Source: Gillisella terrae (GTDB taxonomy: Bacteria > Pseudomonadota > Alphaproteobacteria > Rhizobiales > Rhizobiaceae). Taken from it: a DNA stretch of 64,000 nucleotides. Below the pieces are notes generated by a model. That model searched no databases. It had not been told where the DNA came from and worked only from the letters and a program-made list of their open reading frames with translations. This document shows positions 17,883 through 26,170 of this stretch, one piece after another (within the stretch, counting starts at the first letter, position 1; every line of letters starts with the position of its first letter). The position numbers were made by a program, and so were the translations under genes. Location: assembly GCF_004801395.1 (NCBI RefSeq), contig NZ_SSOA01000011.1:82915-146914 (forward strand). Direction: 5' to 3'.

Positions 17883-17942
17883 CTTTGTTTTCGTTGGTAT
17901 TTTCGGGAAAACCGGATTCCACTTTTCCCTGAAAAACGCTAG
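17883..17942 (-). repeat. Stop-codon-linked palindromic repeat, copy 2
   Basis: Read on the minus strand it starts CTAGCG (TAG is the stop of the cupin gene), then TTTTTCAGGGAAAAG, CGGTTTTCCCG and the tail AACGAAAACAAAG. The core hairpin is at 17905-17929. It fills most of the gap between the cupin and dehydrogenase genes. Confidence 0.65.
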
Positions 17943-18292
17943 TTGACGACGACGTAGATTTTCCGAACGGTTTCAATCGTCTTCCAGACACCGGTGAAGC
18001 CGGGCTTCATGACAAAACTGTCACCGGCCTTATAGATGATCGGCTCACCGCCGTCGGGAGTGATTTCGACAACACCGGAGAGGATGTGACAAAACTCGAA
18101 AACTTCACCCTTGATGGATTTCGTCACACCGGGCGTTGCTTCCCAAACGCCAGAAAGAACCAGGCCGTCTTTCGCATCGTCCATGGCCCAGGTCTTGAAG
18201 GCGGGTGAGCCTTCAATCAACCGTTCAGGCAGCGGGCCGGATTCGCGTGGCGCAAAGGTCGGGTTCGGGTCGAGGGTTTTGAGAAGGGTCAT
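17939..18292 (-). CDS. Small cupin-domain protein (DUF861-like)
   Basis: A 117-residue single-domain cupin. FEFCHILSGVVEITPDGGEP and YKAGDSFVMKPGFTGVWKTIE are the two cupin motifs, with a Glu/His pattern of the DUF861 (Cupin_3) group, often found next to polyamine and ureide genes. ATG at 18292 has AAAGG seven bases upstream. Its role is unknown; it may be a small-molecule-binding accessory protein. It sits between the deacylase and the malate-type dehydrogenase on the same strand, and its TAG stop is part of a palindromic repeat. Confidence 0.75.
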   Translation of the reverse strand: MTLLKTLDPNPTFAPRESGPLPERLIEGSPAFKTWAMDDAKDGLVLSGVWEATPGVTKSIKGEVFEFCHILSGVVEITPDGGEPIIYKAGDSFVMKPGFTGVWKTIETVRKIYVVVN

Positions 18293-18385
18293 GTCAATCC
18301 TTTCAGGTATTGCTTCGATAAAACGGGACATCAGGTCGAGAGTGGAGCAAAACTTGTCCCTCCGGCCTTCGGGTATAAGGGCTGA

Positions 18386-19510
18386 TCACGCAGCGCAGCG
18401 CGCACCGAGCGCTTCAATAAAGCTCTGGCAGGCGGCAAGCTCGCTTGTGAGAATAAATTCATCCGGCTTGTGGGCCCTGCCGATGTCGCCGGGACCACAA
18501 ATAATGGCATCGACGCCAGCCGCTTGAAACAGACCCGCCTCGGTTCCATAGCTGACCGCGCCAATCGGCGTCTGGCCAGTCATGTCTTCCAAAAGCCGGG
18601 CGAGTGCGCTTTCACAAGGCAGAGCCAGCGCGGGATAGGCGCTGACCTCCTCCCACTCAATCTCGAAGCCAGCGGCGCGCAGCGTCTGCGCTTTTTGCCG
18701 GATCGGAGCCAGCAGACTGTCCGGGTTGACGCCGGAGATGGCGCGGGCTTCCAGCTCCAGTGTGCAGAGATCGGGGATAATGTTGATTGCCTTGCCGCCA
18801 GCAATGGTGCCAACTTGCAGCGAGGAATAGGGCGGCTCAAAGGCTTGCTCGAAAGGTCCGTGGGTGAGGTTTTCGGCGTGCTCTATGGCGGCATTGAGCA
18901 CGCTGGCCATGGCATGAACGGCGTTAAGACCGAGATCGGGCCGTGACGAATGACCGGCGCGACCGCGCACGGTAAGGCGGGCTGCCGCCTTGCCCTTGTG
19001 GGCAAGCACAGCGCGCATATTGCTTGGCTCGCCAATGATGGCACCCAGAGGGGCGGCACAGAGCGTGGGAAGCCGGGCAATCAGATGTGGCACGCCGCGG
19101 CATCCGGCCTCCTCGTCATAGGAAAAGGCAAGATGGATTGGCCGCTTGAGTTTGGCCTTTGCCAATTGAGGAACGGCTGCCAAAGCTGCGGCGAGATAGC
19201 CCTTCATGTCGGTCGTGCCGCGCCCAAAGAGCTTTTCGCCATCGCGGCGCAGTTGAAACGGCGCGGTGGTCCACTCAATCGCTTCGGCCTGCACCACGTC
19301 CATATGGCCAGACAGGATATAGCCCGGTACATCCGCAGGCCCGATTGTTGCAAAAAGATTGCTGCGGTCACCTTCGGGGCCCATAAACACTGCCGCCTCG
19401 ACATTATGTGCTTTCAGGTAATCGCGGATCCAGGCGACGATATCGTGGTTTGGTGTGCCGACGACAGAGGCGAAAGACACCAGCTTTTCAAGAATTTCGG
19501 TTGCGGTCAT
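18386..19510 (-). CDS. Acetylornithine deacetylase/ArgE-like M20 amidohydrolase
   Basis: A 374-residue zinc hydrolase of peptidase family M20. YILSGHMDVV (about 69-78) gives the first metal His/Asp, LFGRGTTDMKGYLAAAL (about 97-113) the bridging Asp, and SYDEEAGCRG the catalytic Glu pair. A dimerisation domain follows, then the C-terminal AHKPDEFI metal His. It resembles ArgE, which removes the acetyl group from N-acetylornithine. With two GNAT acetyltransferases in the same island, it could act on an acetylated polyamine or amino acid instead. ATG at 19510 was chosen over a 61-residue extension without support. Confidence 0.87.
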   Translation of the reverse strand: MTATEILEKLVSFASVVGTPNHDIVAWIRDYLKAHNVEAAVFMGPEGDRSNLFATIGPADVPGYILSGHMDVVQAEAIEWTTAPFQLRRDGEKLFGRGTTDMKGYLAAALAAVPQLAKAKLKRPIHLAFSYDEEAGCRGVPHLIARLPTLCAAPLGAIIGEPSNMRAVLAHKGKAAARLTVRGRAGHSSRPDLGLNAVHAMASVLNAAIEHAENLTHGPFEQAFEPPYSSLQVGTIAGGKAINIIPDLCTLELEARAISGVNPDSLLAPIRQKAQTLRAAGFEIEWEEVSAYPALALPCESALARLLEDMTGQTPIGAVSYGTEAGLFQAAGVDAIICGPGDIGRAHKPDEFILTSELAACQSFIEALGARCAA

Positions 19511-19746
19511 ACATTCCCCGATGCGGCGTTGAGCCGGATGTAACATGGTTCGGCGGTGCCTCAGAATGGCAGTTTTTGGCAGGATTCCATGCCGAACCTG
19601 CGCGTGTTTCGGTTGAATGTTGCGCGGTAGCGGAATTTTCGAGCGAATTCTGCGGTAAGGACACTTTATGATGGGGCTGCTGTCCCACATCATTGCGGCA
19701 GCCTGGTCGACAACAGTGCGAGGATGGAGCGGTGACTGGGACCTTG

Positions 19747-20634
19747 ATGCCGAGCAAAAAACTTCAGATCGATGCCTTTGCCATGGAAATTGGCAATGTG
19801 GCCGATGCCGATCTCGAGCAGCTTCATGCGCTGTCGATTTCAGTCGGCTGGCCGCATCGCGCCGAGGATTGGCAATTCCTGCGCGAGGTCGGAAAGGGCG
19901 TGGTGGCCACCGACGAAATCGGTCGGATCATGGGTTCTGCCATGTGGTTCAGCCAATCGGAGGAATTGGCAACCATTGGCATGGTCATCACCTCGCCGCG
20001 TCTTCAGACCCAAGGCACAGGCCTCTGGCTGATGGAGCATGCGCTAAAGGAATTGTCCGGCGTCAATCTTCGGCTCAATGCAACGCGGGCAGCACAGCGA
20101 CTTTATCTGTCACTCGACTTCAAACCTGAAAAAAAGGTCTATCAGTGTCAGGGCATCGTGACCAATCCCCCGAAAGATATGCCAGTCTCAGGCATGTGTC
20201 GGCGGATGACGGTCGACGATCTGCCAGCCGCAATCGCACTGGATGCAGGAGCCTTTGGCGCGGCGCGGGCGGGGTTGATGGAAAAGCTTTTTCAGCACTC
20301 GAATGGCTATGGCCTCTTTCGCGACAACCGCCTTGTTGCTTTCGCACTGTGCCGCCGCTTCGGGCGTGGCTCTGTGGTCGGTCCGATTGTGGCATCCGGT
20401 GATGAGGATGCCATGGCCGTCGTGGCACCACATATCCGCGATCACGAGGGCCGATTTCTGCGTCTTGATACACATTTCGAAGCCGGTGATTTCGCGCTTT
20501 TCGTTGTGCGCAGTGGCCTTGCTGTCTTCGACACGGTGTTAACCATGTCACTGGGCAAGTCGATGGCAGATTTCACATCTGGTGAGGTCGGCGCACCCAT
20601 AACCTATTCGCTGGTGAGCCAAACCGTCGGCTAG
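19747..20634 (+). CDS. Two-domain GNAT acetyltransferase (YitH-like), paralogue 2
   Basis: A 295-residue acetyltransferase related along its length to the protein at 12028: both share GWPHRAEDW/SWPHRPEDW near the start, KG-VATD, and FGRGSVVGPIVASGDED in the second domain. The acetyl-CoA loop LQTQGTGLWLMEHALKEL is near residues 83-100. It is divergent from the ArgE-like gene. The start is uncertain: ATG 19747 has only a weak ribosome site, while GTG at 19732 is in frame and has AGGA seven bases upstream. Its TAG stop lies in copy 3 of the palindromic repeat, a parallel with its paralogue. Confidence 0.8.
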   Translation: MPSKKLQIDAFAMEIGNVADADLEQLHALSISVGWPHRAEDWQFLREVGKGVVATDEIGRIMGSAMWFSQSEELATIGMVITSPRLQTQGTGLWLMEHALKELSGVNLRLNATRAAQRLYLSLDFKPEKKVYQCQGIVTNPPKDMPVSGMCRRMTVDDLPAAIALDAGAFGAARAGLMEKLFQHSNGYGLFRDNRLVAFALCRRFGRGSVVGPIVASGDEDAMAVVAPHIRDHEGRFLRLDTHFEAGDFALFVVRSGLAVFDTVLTMSLGKSMADFTSGEVGAPITYSLVSQTVG

Positions 20635-20684
20635 CGTTTGTCAGGGAAAAGTCGAGCCCGGCTTTTCCCGAAAGACAAACAGAA
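20631..20684 (+). repeat. Stop-codon-linked palindromic repeat, copy 3
   Basis: CTAGCGTTTGTCAGGGAAAA, a spacer, GGCTTTTCCCG, then GACAAACAGAACA. TAG is the stop of the second GNAT gene. Outer arms GTTTGTC/GACAAAC and inner arms GGGAAAAG/CTTTTCCC pair. Confidence 0.65.
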
Positions 20685-20849
20685 CACAGAATTTGCGATC
20701 CGTGCAGCCCTCATGGCCCAAGGGCGGGCTCGGTATCGATCCGATCTTTAATCGAGCAATAAGCGTCGCCGATTGCCCAGACTTTCTCTTTTGGCCGTTC
20801 CAGCCTGGGCGCTTGAATGGCTGTCACGTTACCGCGCAAGGACACCTCT

Positions 20850-22274
20850 ATGATCGAACGAGAAAACAGTTTCTACATCGACGGCCAGTGGCAGGATTTT
20901 ACGGATGTGGAGCGTTTACCTGTTGTTGATCCGGCCTCGGAAGAGGTGACGGGCCATGTGGCTGGCGGCAGCGCCCGCCATGTCGATCTTGCTGTCGCCG
21001 CCGCCTGCAAGGCATTTCCCGCCTTTTCGCAAATGCCTGTGGCCGAAAGGCGCGCCCTGCTTGGCCGTATGCATAGCCTTCTCAAGGAACGCGCGGAGAC
21101 ATTTGCTCAGGCTCTCGTGATGGAAATGGGAGCGGCAATCAGCTTTGCCCGCGCCTCTCAAGTGCCTTTTGCCGCCGAGCATATCCGGGTGCAGATGGAC
21201 GTGCTGGAGACATACCAGTTCGTGACCGTCGATGGCACCAGGGCGACGGCCAAGGAAGCCATCGGCGTCTGCGCCTTGATCACCCCCTGGAACTGGCCGC
21301 TTTACCAAATCACCGCCAAGGTCGCTCCGGCCATTGCCGCTGGCTGCACCATCGTGCTCAAACCTAGTGAATTATCGCCCTATAGCGCGCTGCTCTTTGC
21401 CCAGTTGATGCATGATGCAGGCACACCACCGGGCGTGTTCAATCTGATCAACGGCACAGGAGAAAGCGTCGGGGCCGCTCTCTCAAGCCATCCTGACGTG
21501 GACATGATCTCCATCACCGGCTCAACCCGCGCAGGCGTGCTGGTTGCTCAGGCTGCGGCCCCGACTGTGAAGCGCGTGGTTCAGGAGCTTGGTGGCAAGT
21601 CGCCAAATATTCTTCTTGACGACGCCAATTTCGAAGAGGCAGTCCCCAAAGGTGTGCTGGCGGGTATGCGCAATGTCGGGCAGTCTTGCAGCGCCCCCAC
21701 GCGAATGCTCGTCCCTGCGCATCGGCTTGCCGACGTTGAGGCTCTGGCTTTGAAGACGGTTGAAGCGCTCGTTGTCGGCAATCCGCTTGATCCACAAACC
21801 AGCATGGGGCCTATTGCCAACCGCGCACAATTCGAGCGGGTGCAGACGATGATAAAGGCCGGTATCGATGACGGAGCCAAACTGGTTTCCGGTGGTCTCG
21901 GCCGCCCGAACGGGCTGAACCAAGGCTATTACACCCACCCCACGGTCTTCTCCGGCGTGACGCCTGACATGCGCATCGCGCGCGAAGAAATCTTCGGTCC
22001 GGTTTTGTCCATCATGCCCTACAAGGATGAGGAAGAGGCGGTGGCCATTGCCAATGACACCGAATACGGCCTCGGTGCGCATGTGCAGTCCTCCAATCAG
22101 GAGCGCGCCCGTAAGGTCGCTGCACAAATCCGCGCCGGTCAGGTTCATATCAACTACCCCGCCTGGGACGGCGCCGCAGCCTTCGGTGGCTACAAACGAT
22201 CCGGCAACGGGCGCGAATACGGGGTCTACGGGTTCGAAGAATATTTGGAGACGAAATCCATTCTCGGATTTTGA
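20850..22274 (+). CDS. Aldehyde dehydrogenase family protein
   Basis: A 474-residue NAD(P)-dependent aldehyde dehydrogenase. ITPWNWPLYQITAKVAPAIA (about 145) is the cofactor region, ELGGKSPNILLDDANFE (about 246) supplies the catalytic Glu, and GMRNVGQSCSAPTRML (about 275) the catalytic Cys. The ATG at 20850 has AAGGA eight bases upstream. It begins a plus-strand run with the DSD1-type enzyme and RidA. It could oxidise the aldehyde made by the PuuB-like or other amine oxidase; sequence alone does not tell the substrate. Confidence 0.88.
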   Translation: MIERENSFYIDGQWQDFTDVERLPVVDPASEEVTGHVAGGSARHVDLAVAAACKAFPAFSQMPVAERRALLGRMHSLLKERAETFAQALVMEMGAAISFARASQVPFAAEHIRVQMDVLETYQFVTVDGTRATAKEAIGVCALITPWNWPLYQITAKVAPAIAAGCTIVLKPSELSPYSALLFAQLMHDAGTPPGVFNLINGTGESVGAALSSHPDVDMISITGSTRAGVLVAQAAAPTVKRVVQELGGKSPNILLDDANFEEAVPKGVLAGMRNVGQSCSAPTRMLVPAHRLADVEALALKTVEALVVGNPLDPQTSMGPIANRAQFERVQTMIKAGIDDGAKLVSGGLGRPNGLNQGYYTHPTVFSGVTPDMRIAREEIFGPVLSIMPYKDEEEAVAIANDTEYGLGAHVQSSNQERARKVAAQIRAGQVHINYPAWDGAAAFGGYKRSGNGREYGVYGFEEYLETKSILGF

Positions 22275-22316
22275 TAGAACCAGAACTCAAAAGACATATA
22301 AACAAAGGCTTAGAAA

Positions 22317-23504
22317 ATGACATCGACACAACAGGTCGCAGCTGAGACGTTCGGGCGCACAGAAACAGCAATGACTCTTGAAACGTTGGAAACGCCTTGT
22401 CTGGTGCTGGACACAGAGCGGATGGAGCGTAACATTGCCCGGCTGCGGACCCGGCTTGATGGCCTCGGCGTTTCTCTGCGCCCGCATCTGAAAACCTCAA
22501 AGTCTGCGGAGGTTGCGCGCCGGGTGATGACCACCCCGGAGGGACCGGCAACCGTTTCCACGCTGAAGGAAGCCGAACAATTTGCCTCGGCGGGTGTTCG
22601 CGACATGATTTATGCGGTCGGCATTACGCCTTCCAAACTGGCGCGCGTTCTCGAATTGCGGGCGAGGGGTGTCGATCTGGTGGTTATTCTCGACAATGTG
22701 GATCAGGCCCGCGCTGTTGCCGAAGCGTCGATCACCTCCGGGATGCGCATCCCGGCGATGATCGAGATTGATTGTGACGGCCATCGCTCCGGCGTGGCAC
22801 CTGCCAATCAGGCCCTCCTGCTCGAAATCGGGCAGACATTGGCTGCGGGTGCAGAATTGCGCGGTGTTCTGACCCATGCAGGTGACAGCTACAAGGGCGG
22901 AGGGCCGCAAGCGCAGGAGCGTTTTGCCGAAGCCGAGCGCGCCGCCGTTGTTGAAGCAGCACAATTCCTGCATGCTTCCGGCCTGCCATGCCCGGTTGTC
23001 AGCGTTGGCTCCACGCCAACCGCCCACCACGCGCTCGACTTGTCGGGCGTGACAGAAGTGCGGGCGGGCGTCTTCGTATTTTTCGATCTCTTCATGGCAG
23101 GCGTTGGCATCTGCCAGATCGATGACATCGCCATGAGTGTAATGGCGACCGTTATCGGCCACCAGCGCGAGAAGGGCTGGATCATCACCGACGGTGGGTG
23201 GATGTCCTTGTCGCGTGATCGCGGTACCAGCAAGCAGGCTGTCGATCAGGGCTATGGTCTGGTCTGCGACATTGAGGGCAAACTGTACAGCGACATCATC
23301 GTCGCCGATGCCAATCAGGAACATGGCATTCTCGCCGCACGGCCGGGATCCGGTGCGCAACTGCCCGATCTTGCGGTGGGCGACCGAGTGCGAATCCTTC
23401 CAAACCATGCCTGTGCAACAGGCGCGCAGCACGATGCCTATCATGTGGTACGCGGTACATCGCATACCGTCGAGGCCCGCTGGTCTCGCTTTGGAGGTTG
23501 GTGA
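22317..23504 (+). CDS. DSD1-type PLP enzyme (D-threonine aldolase/D-serine dehydratase-like)
   Basis: A 395-residue fold-type III PLP enzyme: an alanine-racemase-like barrel followed by a D-serine-dehydratase-like C-terminal domain. TPCLVLDTERMERNI begins the barrel; LRPHLKTSKS carries the PLP Lys (about residue 60). The C-terminal LPNHACATGAQHDAY holds the His and Cys that bind zinc in this family. Members cleave or dehydrate D-3-hydroxy-amino acids (D-threonine, D-serine, D-threo-3-hydroxyaspartate). It overlaps the start of the RidA gene by TGATG. A RidA partner is meaningful because such dehydrations release reactive enamines. The exact substrate is unknown. Confidence 0.85.
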   Translation: MTSTQQVAAETFGRTETAMTLETLETPCLVLDTERMERNIARLRTRLDGLGVSLRPHLKTSKSAEVARRVMTTPEGPATVSTLKEAEQFASAGVRDMIYAVGITPSKLARVLELRARGVDLVVILDNVDQARAVAEASITSGMRIPAMIEIDCDGHRSGVAPANQALLLEIGQTLAAGAELRGVLTHAGDSYKGGGPQAQERFAEAERAAVVEAAQFLHASGLPCPVVSVGSTPTAHHALDLSGVTEVRAGVFVFFDLFMAGVGICQIDDIAMSVMATVIGHQREKGWIITDGGWMSLSRDRGTSKQAVDQGYGLVCDIEGKLYSDIIVADANQEHGILAARPGSGAQLPDLAVGDRVRILPNHACATGAQHDAYHVVRGTSHTVEARWSRFGGW

Positions 23505-23908
23505 TGGCTGGACACATCGACATTAACACGGATCAGGCTCCGGCTCCGGCAGGCCATTATGTGCAGGCCAGGATTGCCGGTCAGCATGTCTACATATCGG
23601 GGCAACTTCCCATTCGCACGGATGGGGCACCGCTCAAAGATAGCGCGTTCGAAACGCAGGCCGAACAGGCCATCGACAACATGCTGGCGATCCTGCGTGC
23701 GGCTGGCGGCAGCCCTGCCGACCTGGTCAGGGTGACCGCCTACATTGTAGGCGTCAGCAACTGGCCACGCTTCAATCAGGTTTATGCAGGCAAGCTGGGC
23801 GATGCAAAACCGGCACGAACTGTCGTTCCAGTGCCTGAATTGCATTACGGATATCTGGTCGAAATCGATGCTATCGCCGTGATTGACAAGGATCCGTCTC
23901 ACGCGTGA
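23504..23908 (+). CDS. RidA/YjgF/YER057c family protein
   Basis: A 134-residue protein of the RidA family, which hydrolyses reactive enamine/imine intermediates released by PLP enzymes, or in catabolic subgroups acts as a dedicated deaminase. YVQARIAGQHVYISGQLP and QAEQAIDNMLAILRAAGG are the standard blocks. PARTVVPVPELHYGYLVEID contains the region with the key Arg and acidic residues. Translation is coupled to the preceding PLP enzyme (shared TGATG, ribosome site GGAGG), which fits a partner that clears its enamine product. Confidence 0.9.
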   Translation: MAGHIDINTDQAPAPAGHYVQARIAGQHVYISGQLPIRTDGAPLKDSAFETQAEQAIDNMLAILRAAGGSPADLVRVTAYIVGVSNWPRFNQVYAGKLGDAKPARTVVPVPELHYGYLVEIDAIAVIDKDPSHA

Positions 23909-23919
23909 AAAATAAACGA

Positions 23920-23944
23920 GGCGGCGCGTTTCACCCGCGCCGCC
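23920..23944 (-). terminator. Terminator hairpin for the betaine-transport operon
   Basis: GGCGGCGCG and CGCGCCGCC pair across a 7-base loop. On the minus strand the stem is followed by TCGTTTATTTTT, as in a rho-independent terminator about 120 bp past the ProV-like stop. It also closes the convergent RidA operon. Confidence 0.7.
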
Positions 23945-24067
23945 CACCGCTGATATGCCCCCGATACCTCAGACCTAATTCCTGAACTTATCGACGAAAC
24001 AGCTCGCTCACCCGACACTCTCGGGAGCACGTTCCCACACAATACGCAACCGACAACACGCATATGC

Positions 24068-25105
24068 TCAATCGGTCGATACAACAGCAGAAGCAAGCGT
24101 CTGTAGATCCACCTTACCGATTGCCTCTCCTGATTGGCCAAGCACGAAAAGCTCTTTCGCCTCATTCGCCGTCATCACCTTTATGGCATCCTCAATCGTG
24201 CTGCCAACGGTGATCGAAGCGCCGTTGAATGGCTGCCCTGTGGCCACGGGCGTCATGACCGCCTCGACATGGATGACGCGGCTTCGGTTCACCTCCTTGA
24301 CGAAATTGGCGATGTAATCATTGGCAGGCCGAAGCACGATATCCTGACTGCTGCCCTGCTGAATGACTTCGCCGTCGCGCAGAATGGCGATCTGATCGCC
24401 AAGGCGCAAGGCTTCATCCAGATCGTGCGTGATGAAGACGATGGTTTTCTTGATTTCCTTCTGGATATCGAGAAGAACCGTTTGCATGTCCATGCGGATC
24501 AGCGGATCGAGAGCCGAATAGGCCTCATCCATCAACAGAACGGGCGCATCATTGGACAGCGCTCGGGCCAGACCGACACGCTGCTGCATGCCACCGCTCA
24601 ACTGGTTCGGGTATTTTTTTTCAAACCCCTTGAGGCCCACCCGTTCAAGCCAGCGCATGCCAATGTCCACGCTTTTTGAACGGGGAATGCCCTGCACGTC
24701 CAGTCCGTAAAGCGTGTTGTCAATAACATTGCGGTGGGGAAGAAGTGCAAACTTTTGAAACACCATCGCGGTCTGGTGGCGACGAAATTCCCGCAACTCT
24801 TTCGCGTTCATCTTCACGACATCGGCACCGTCAACCAACACCTCGCCATCGGTCGGGTCGATGAGACGGTTGATGTGACGTATCAGGGTTGATTTGCCGG
24901 AACCACTCAATCCCATGATGACCTGGATCGAGCCGGAAGGCATTTCAATATTGATATCCTTCAAGCCCAGCACATGGCCAAAACGGTCGTTGAGTTCAGA
25001 TTTCGACAGCCCGTTCTTGACCGCTTCAAGATGCGTTTCCGCACCGGGGCCAAAAATTTTGTACAAGTGGCGGATTTTGATACCACCGAAACTTCCCTTA
25101 CCCAT
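24068..25105 (-). CDS. proV: Glycine/proline betaine ABC transporter ATPase (ProV-like)
   Basis: ATP-binding subunit of a quaternary-amine importer, 345 residues. Walker A is GLSGSGKST, the signature LSGGMQQRVGLARAL, Walker B VLLMDEAYSALDP with the DEA variant typical of ProV/OpuAA. After the ATPase core the chain continues into a short CBS-like tail (ITVGSTIEDAIKVMTANEAK) that senses ionic strength in relatives. ATG at 25105 overlaps the permease stop by 8 bases and follows GGGAG. It forms an operon with ProW- and ProX-like genes. Closeness to a StcD-like demethylase suggests proline betaine as cargo. Confidence 0.93.
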   Translation of the reverse strand: MGKGSFGGIKIRHLYKIFGPGAETHLEAVKNGLSKSELNDRFGHVLGLKDINIEMPSGSIQVIMGLSGSGKSTLIRHINRLIDPTDGEVLVDGADVVKMNAKELREFRRHQTAMVFQKFALLPHRNVIDNTLYGLDVQGIPRSKSVDIGMRWLERVGLKGFEKKYPNQLSGGMQQRVGLARALSNDAPVLLMDEAYSALDPLIRMDMQTVLLDIQKEIKKTIVFITHDLDEALRLGDQIAILRDGEVIQQGSSQDIVLRPANDYIANFVKEVNRSRVIHVEAVMTPVATGQPFNGASITVGSTIEDAIKVMTANEAKELFVLGQSGEAIGKVDLQTLASAVVSTD

Positions 25106-25985
25106 GAACGATCTCCCGATGCTTCTGGAGCCGCTGTCCATAGGCCTGACTGACTCTGTCAAAAATGATGGCAATGCCGACGATGGCGAGACCGTTAAAT
25201 ATCCCCAATGTGAAATATTGATTGGCGATAGCTTTCAGAACCGGCTGGCCCAATCCCTGAACACCAATCATGGATGCAACAACCACCATGGCCAGTGCCA
25301 TCATGATGCATTGATTGACGCCAGCCATGATGGTCGGCAGCGCTAACGGCAGCTGCACGTTCTTCAAGCGCTGCCAACTGGATGAACCGAAGGCATCTGC
25401 CGCCTCCAGAACGTCTTTATCGACGAGGCGGATGCCCAGATCCGTCAGGCGGATCATTGGCGGGATGGCATAAATGACGACAGCGATGAGGCCCGGAACT
25501 TTGCCAATGCCCAGCAACATGACAACCGGGATCAGGTAAACAAAACTCGGCATGGTCTGCATGATGTCAAGAATGGGACTGACAACACTGCGGAACCCCT
25601 TGGAACGGGACATGAGAATGCCGATCGGGATGCCAATAACAATGGACAACACCGTGCTGACGAAGATCATCGAGATCGTCCGCATGGTATCTTCCCACAT
25701 GTCGAGATAGCCAATGAGGAGCAACGTCACAAAACAGCCCAGCACGACCTTCCAGTTTCGGCTGGCAAGCCAGGCAATGGCCAGAATGATCAAGATGATA
25801 ATCGGCCATGGCGTTCCGACCATGAAGCGATCCGCGAGAATGAGGAAACGCTGAAGCGGCGAAAAAAGATGCTCTATGCTATCACCATAGGCGCGCGTGA
25901 AACCGCGGAAACCTTCATCAATGAACTTTTTGAGGTTCCTCAGCGAATCGTCGCCCATATGTGGAAATTCGTAAAACCAGTCCAT
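25098..25985 (-). CDS. proW: Glycine/proline betaine ABC transporter permease (ProW-like)
   Basis: Inner-membrane permease, 295 residues with about six membrane segments (for example PWPIIILIILAIAWLA and MALAMVVVASMIG). The N-terminal half has the ProW-type segment before the first helix. ILDIMQTMPSFVYLIPVVML and EAADAFGSSSWQRLKNVQLP are strongly conserved ProW/OpuAB blocks, the second contacting the ATPase. The 3' end overlaps proV by 8 bases; upstream lies a Bru-RS-like repeat in the gap to proX. Confidence 0.93.
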   Translation of the reverse strand: MDWFYEFPHMGDDSLRNLKKFIDEGFRGFTRAYGDSIEHLFSPLQRFLILADRFMVGTPWPIIILIILAIAWLASRNWKVVLGCFVTLLLIGYLDMWEDTMRTISMIFVSTVLSIVIGIPIGILMSRSKGFRSVVSPILDIMQTMPSFVYLIPVVMLLGIGKVPGLIAVVIYAIPPMIRLTDLGIRLVDKDVLEAADAFGSSSWQRLKNVQLPLALPTIMAGVNQCIMMALAMVVVASMIGVQGLGQPVLKAIANQYFTLGIFNGLAIVGIAIIFDRVSQAYGQRLQKHREIVHG

Positions 25986-26015
25986 CCAACATCCCCTTTT
26001 GTTTATCCGCGCAAA

Positions 26016-26121
26016 TACAGCACCGTGCGCGCTGTAAGGCGCACAAAGGATGCTGTAACGCTTTAAATCTGCTGCATAATTTTCGCCTCAAGTCGATTCC
26101 GGCTTAAGGAATCATGCAGTA
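26016..26121 (+). repeat. Bru-RS-like two-hairpin repeat, copy 3
   Basis: TACAGCACCGTGCG...GGATGCTGTA, then CTGCTGCATAATTTTCGCCT and a stem ending AATCATGCAGTA. It sits between proX and proW inside the operon, where it may act as a hairpin that lowers permease expression relative to the binding protein. Confidence 0.7.
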
Positions 26122-26170
26122 AGTGCGCGTAAAAATGCGGCGCACCGAAAGGCGCGCCGCAGATGTCAGA

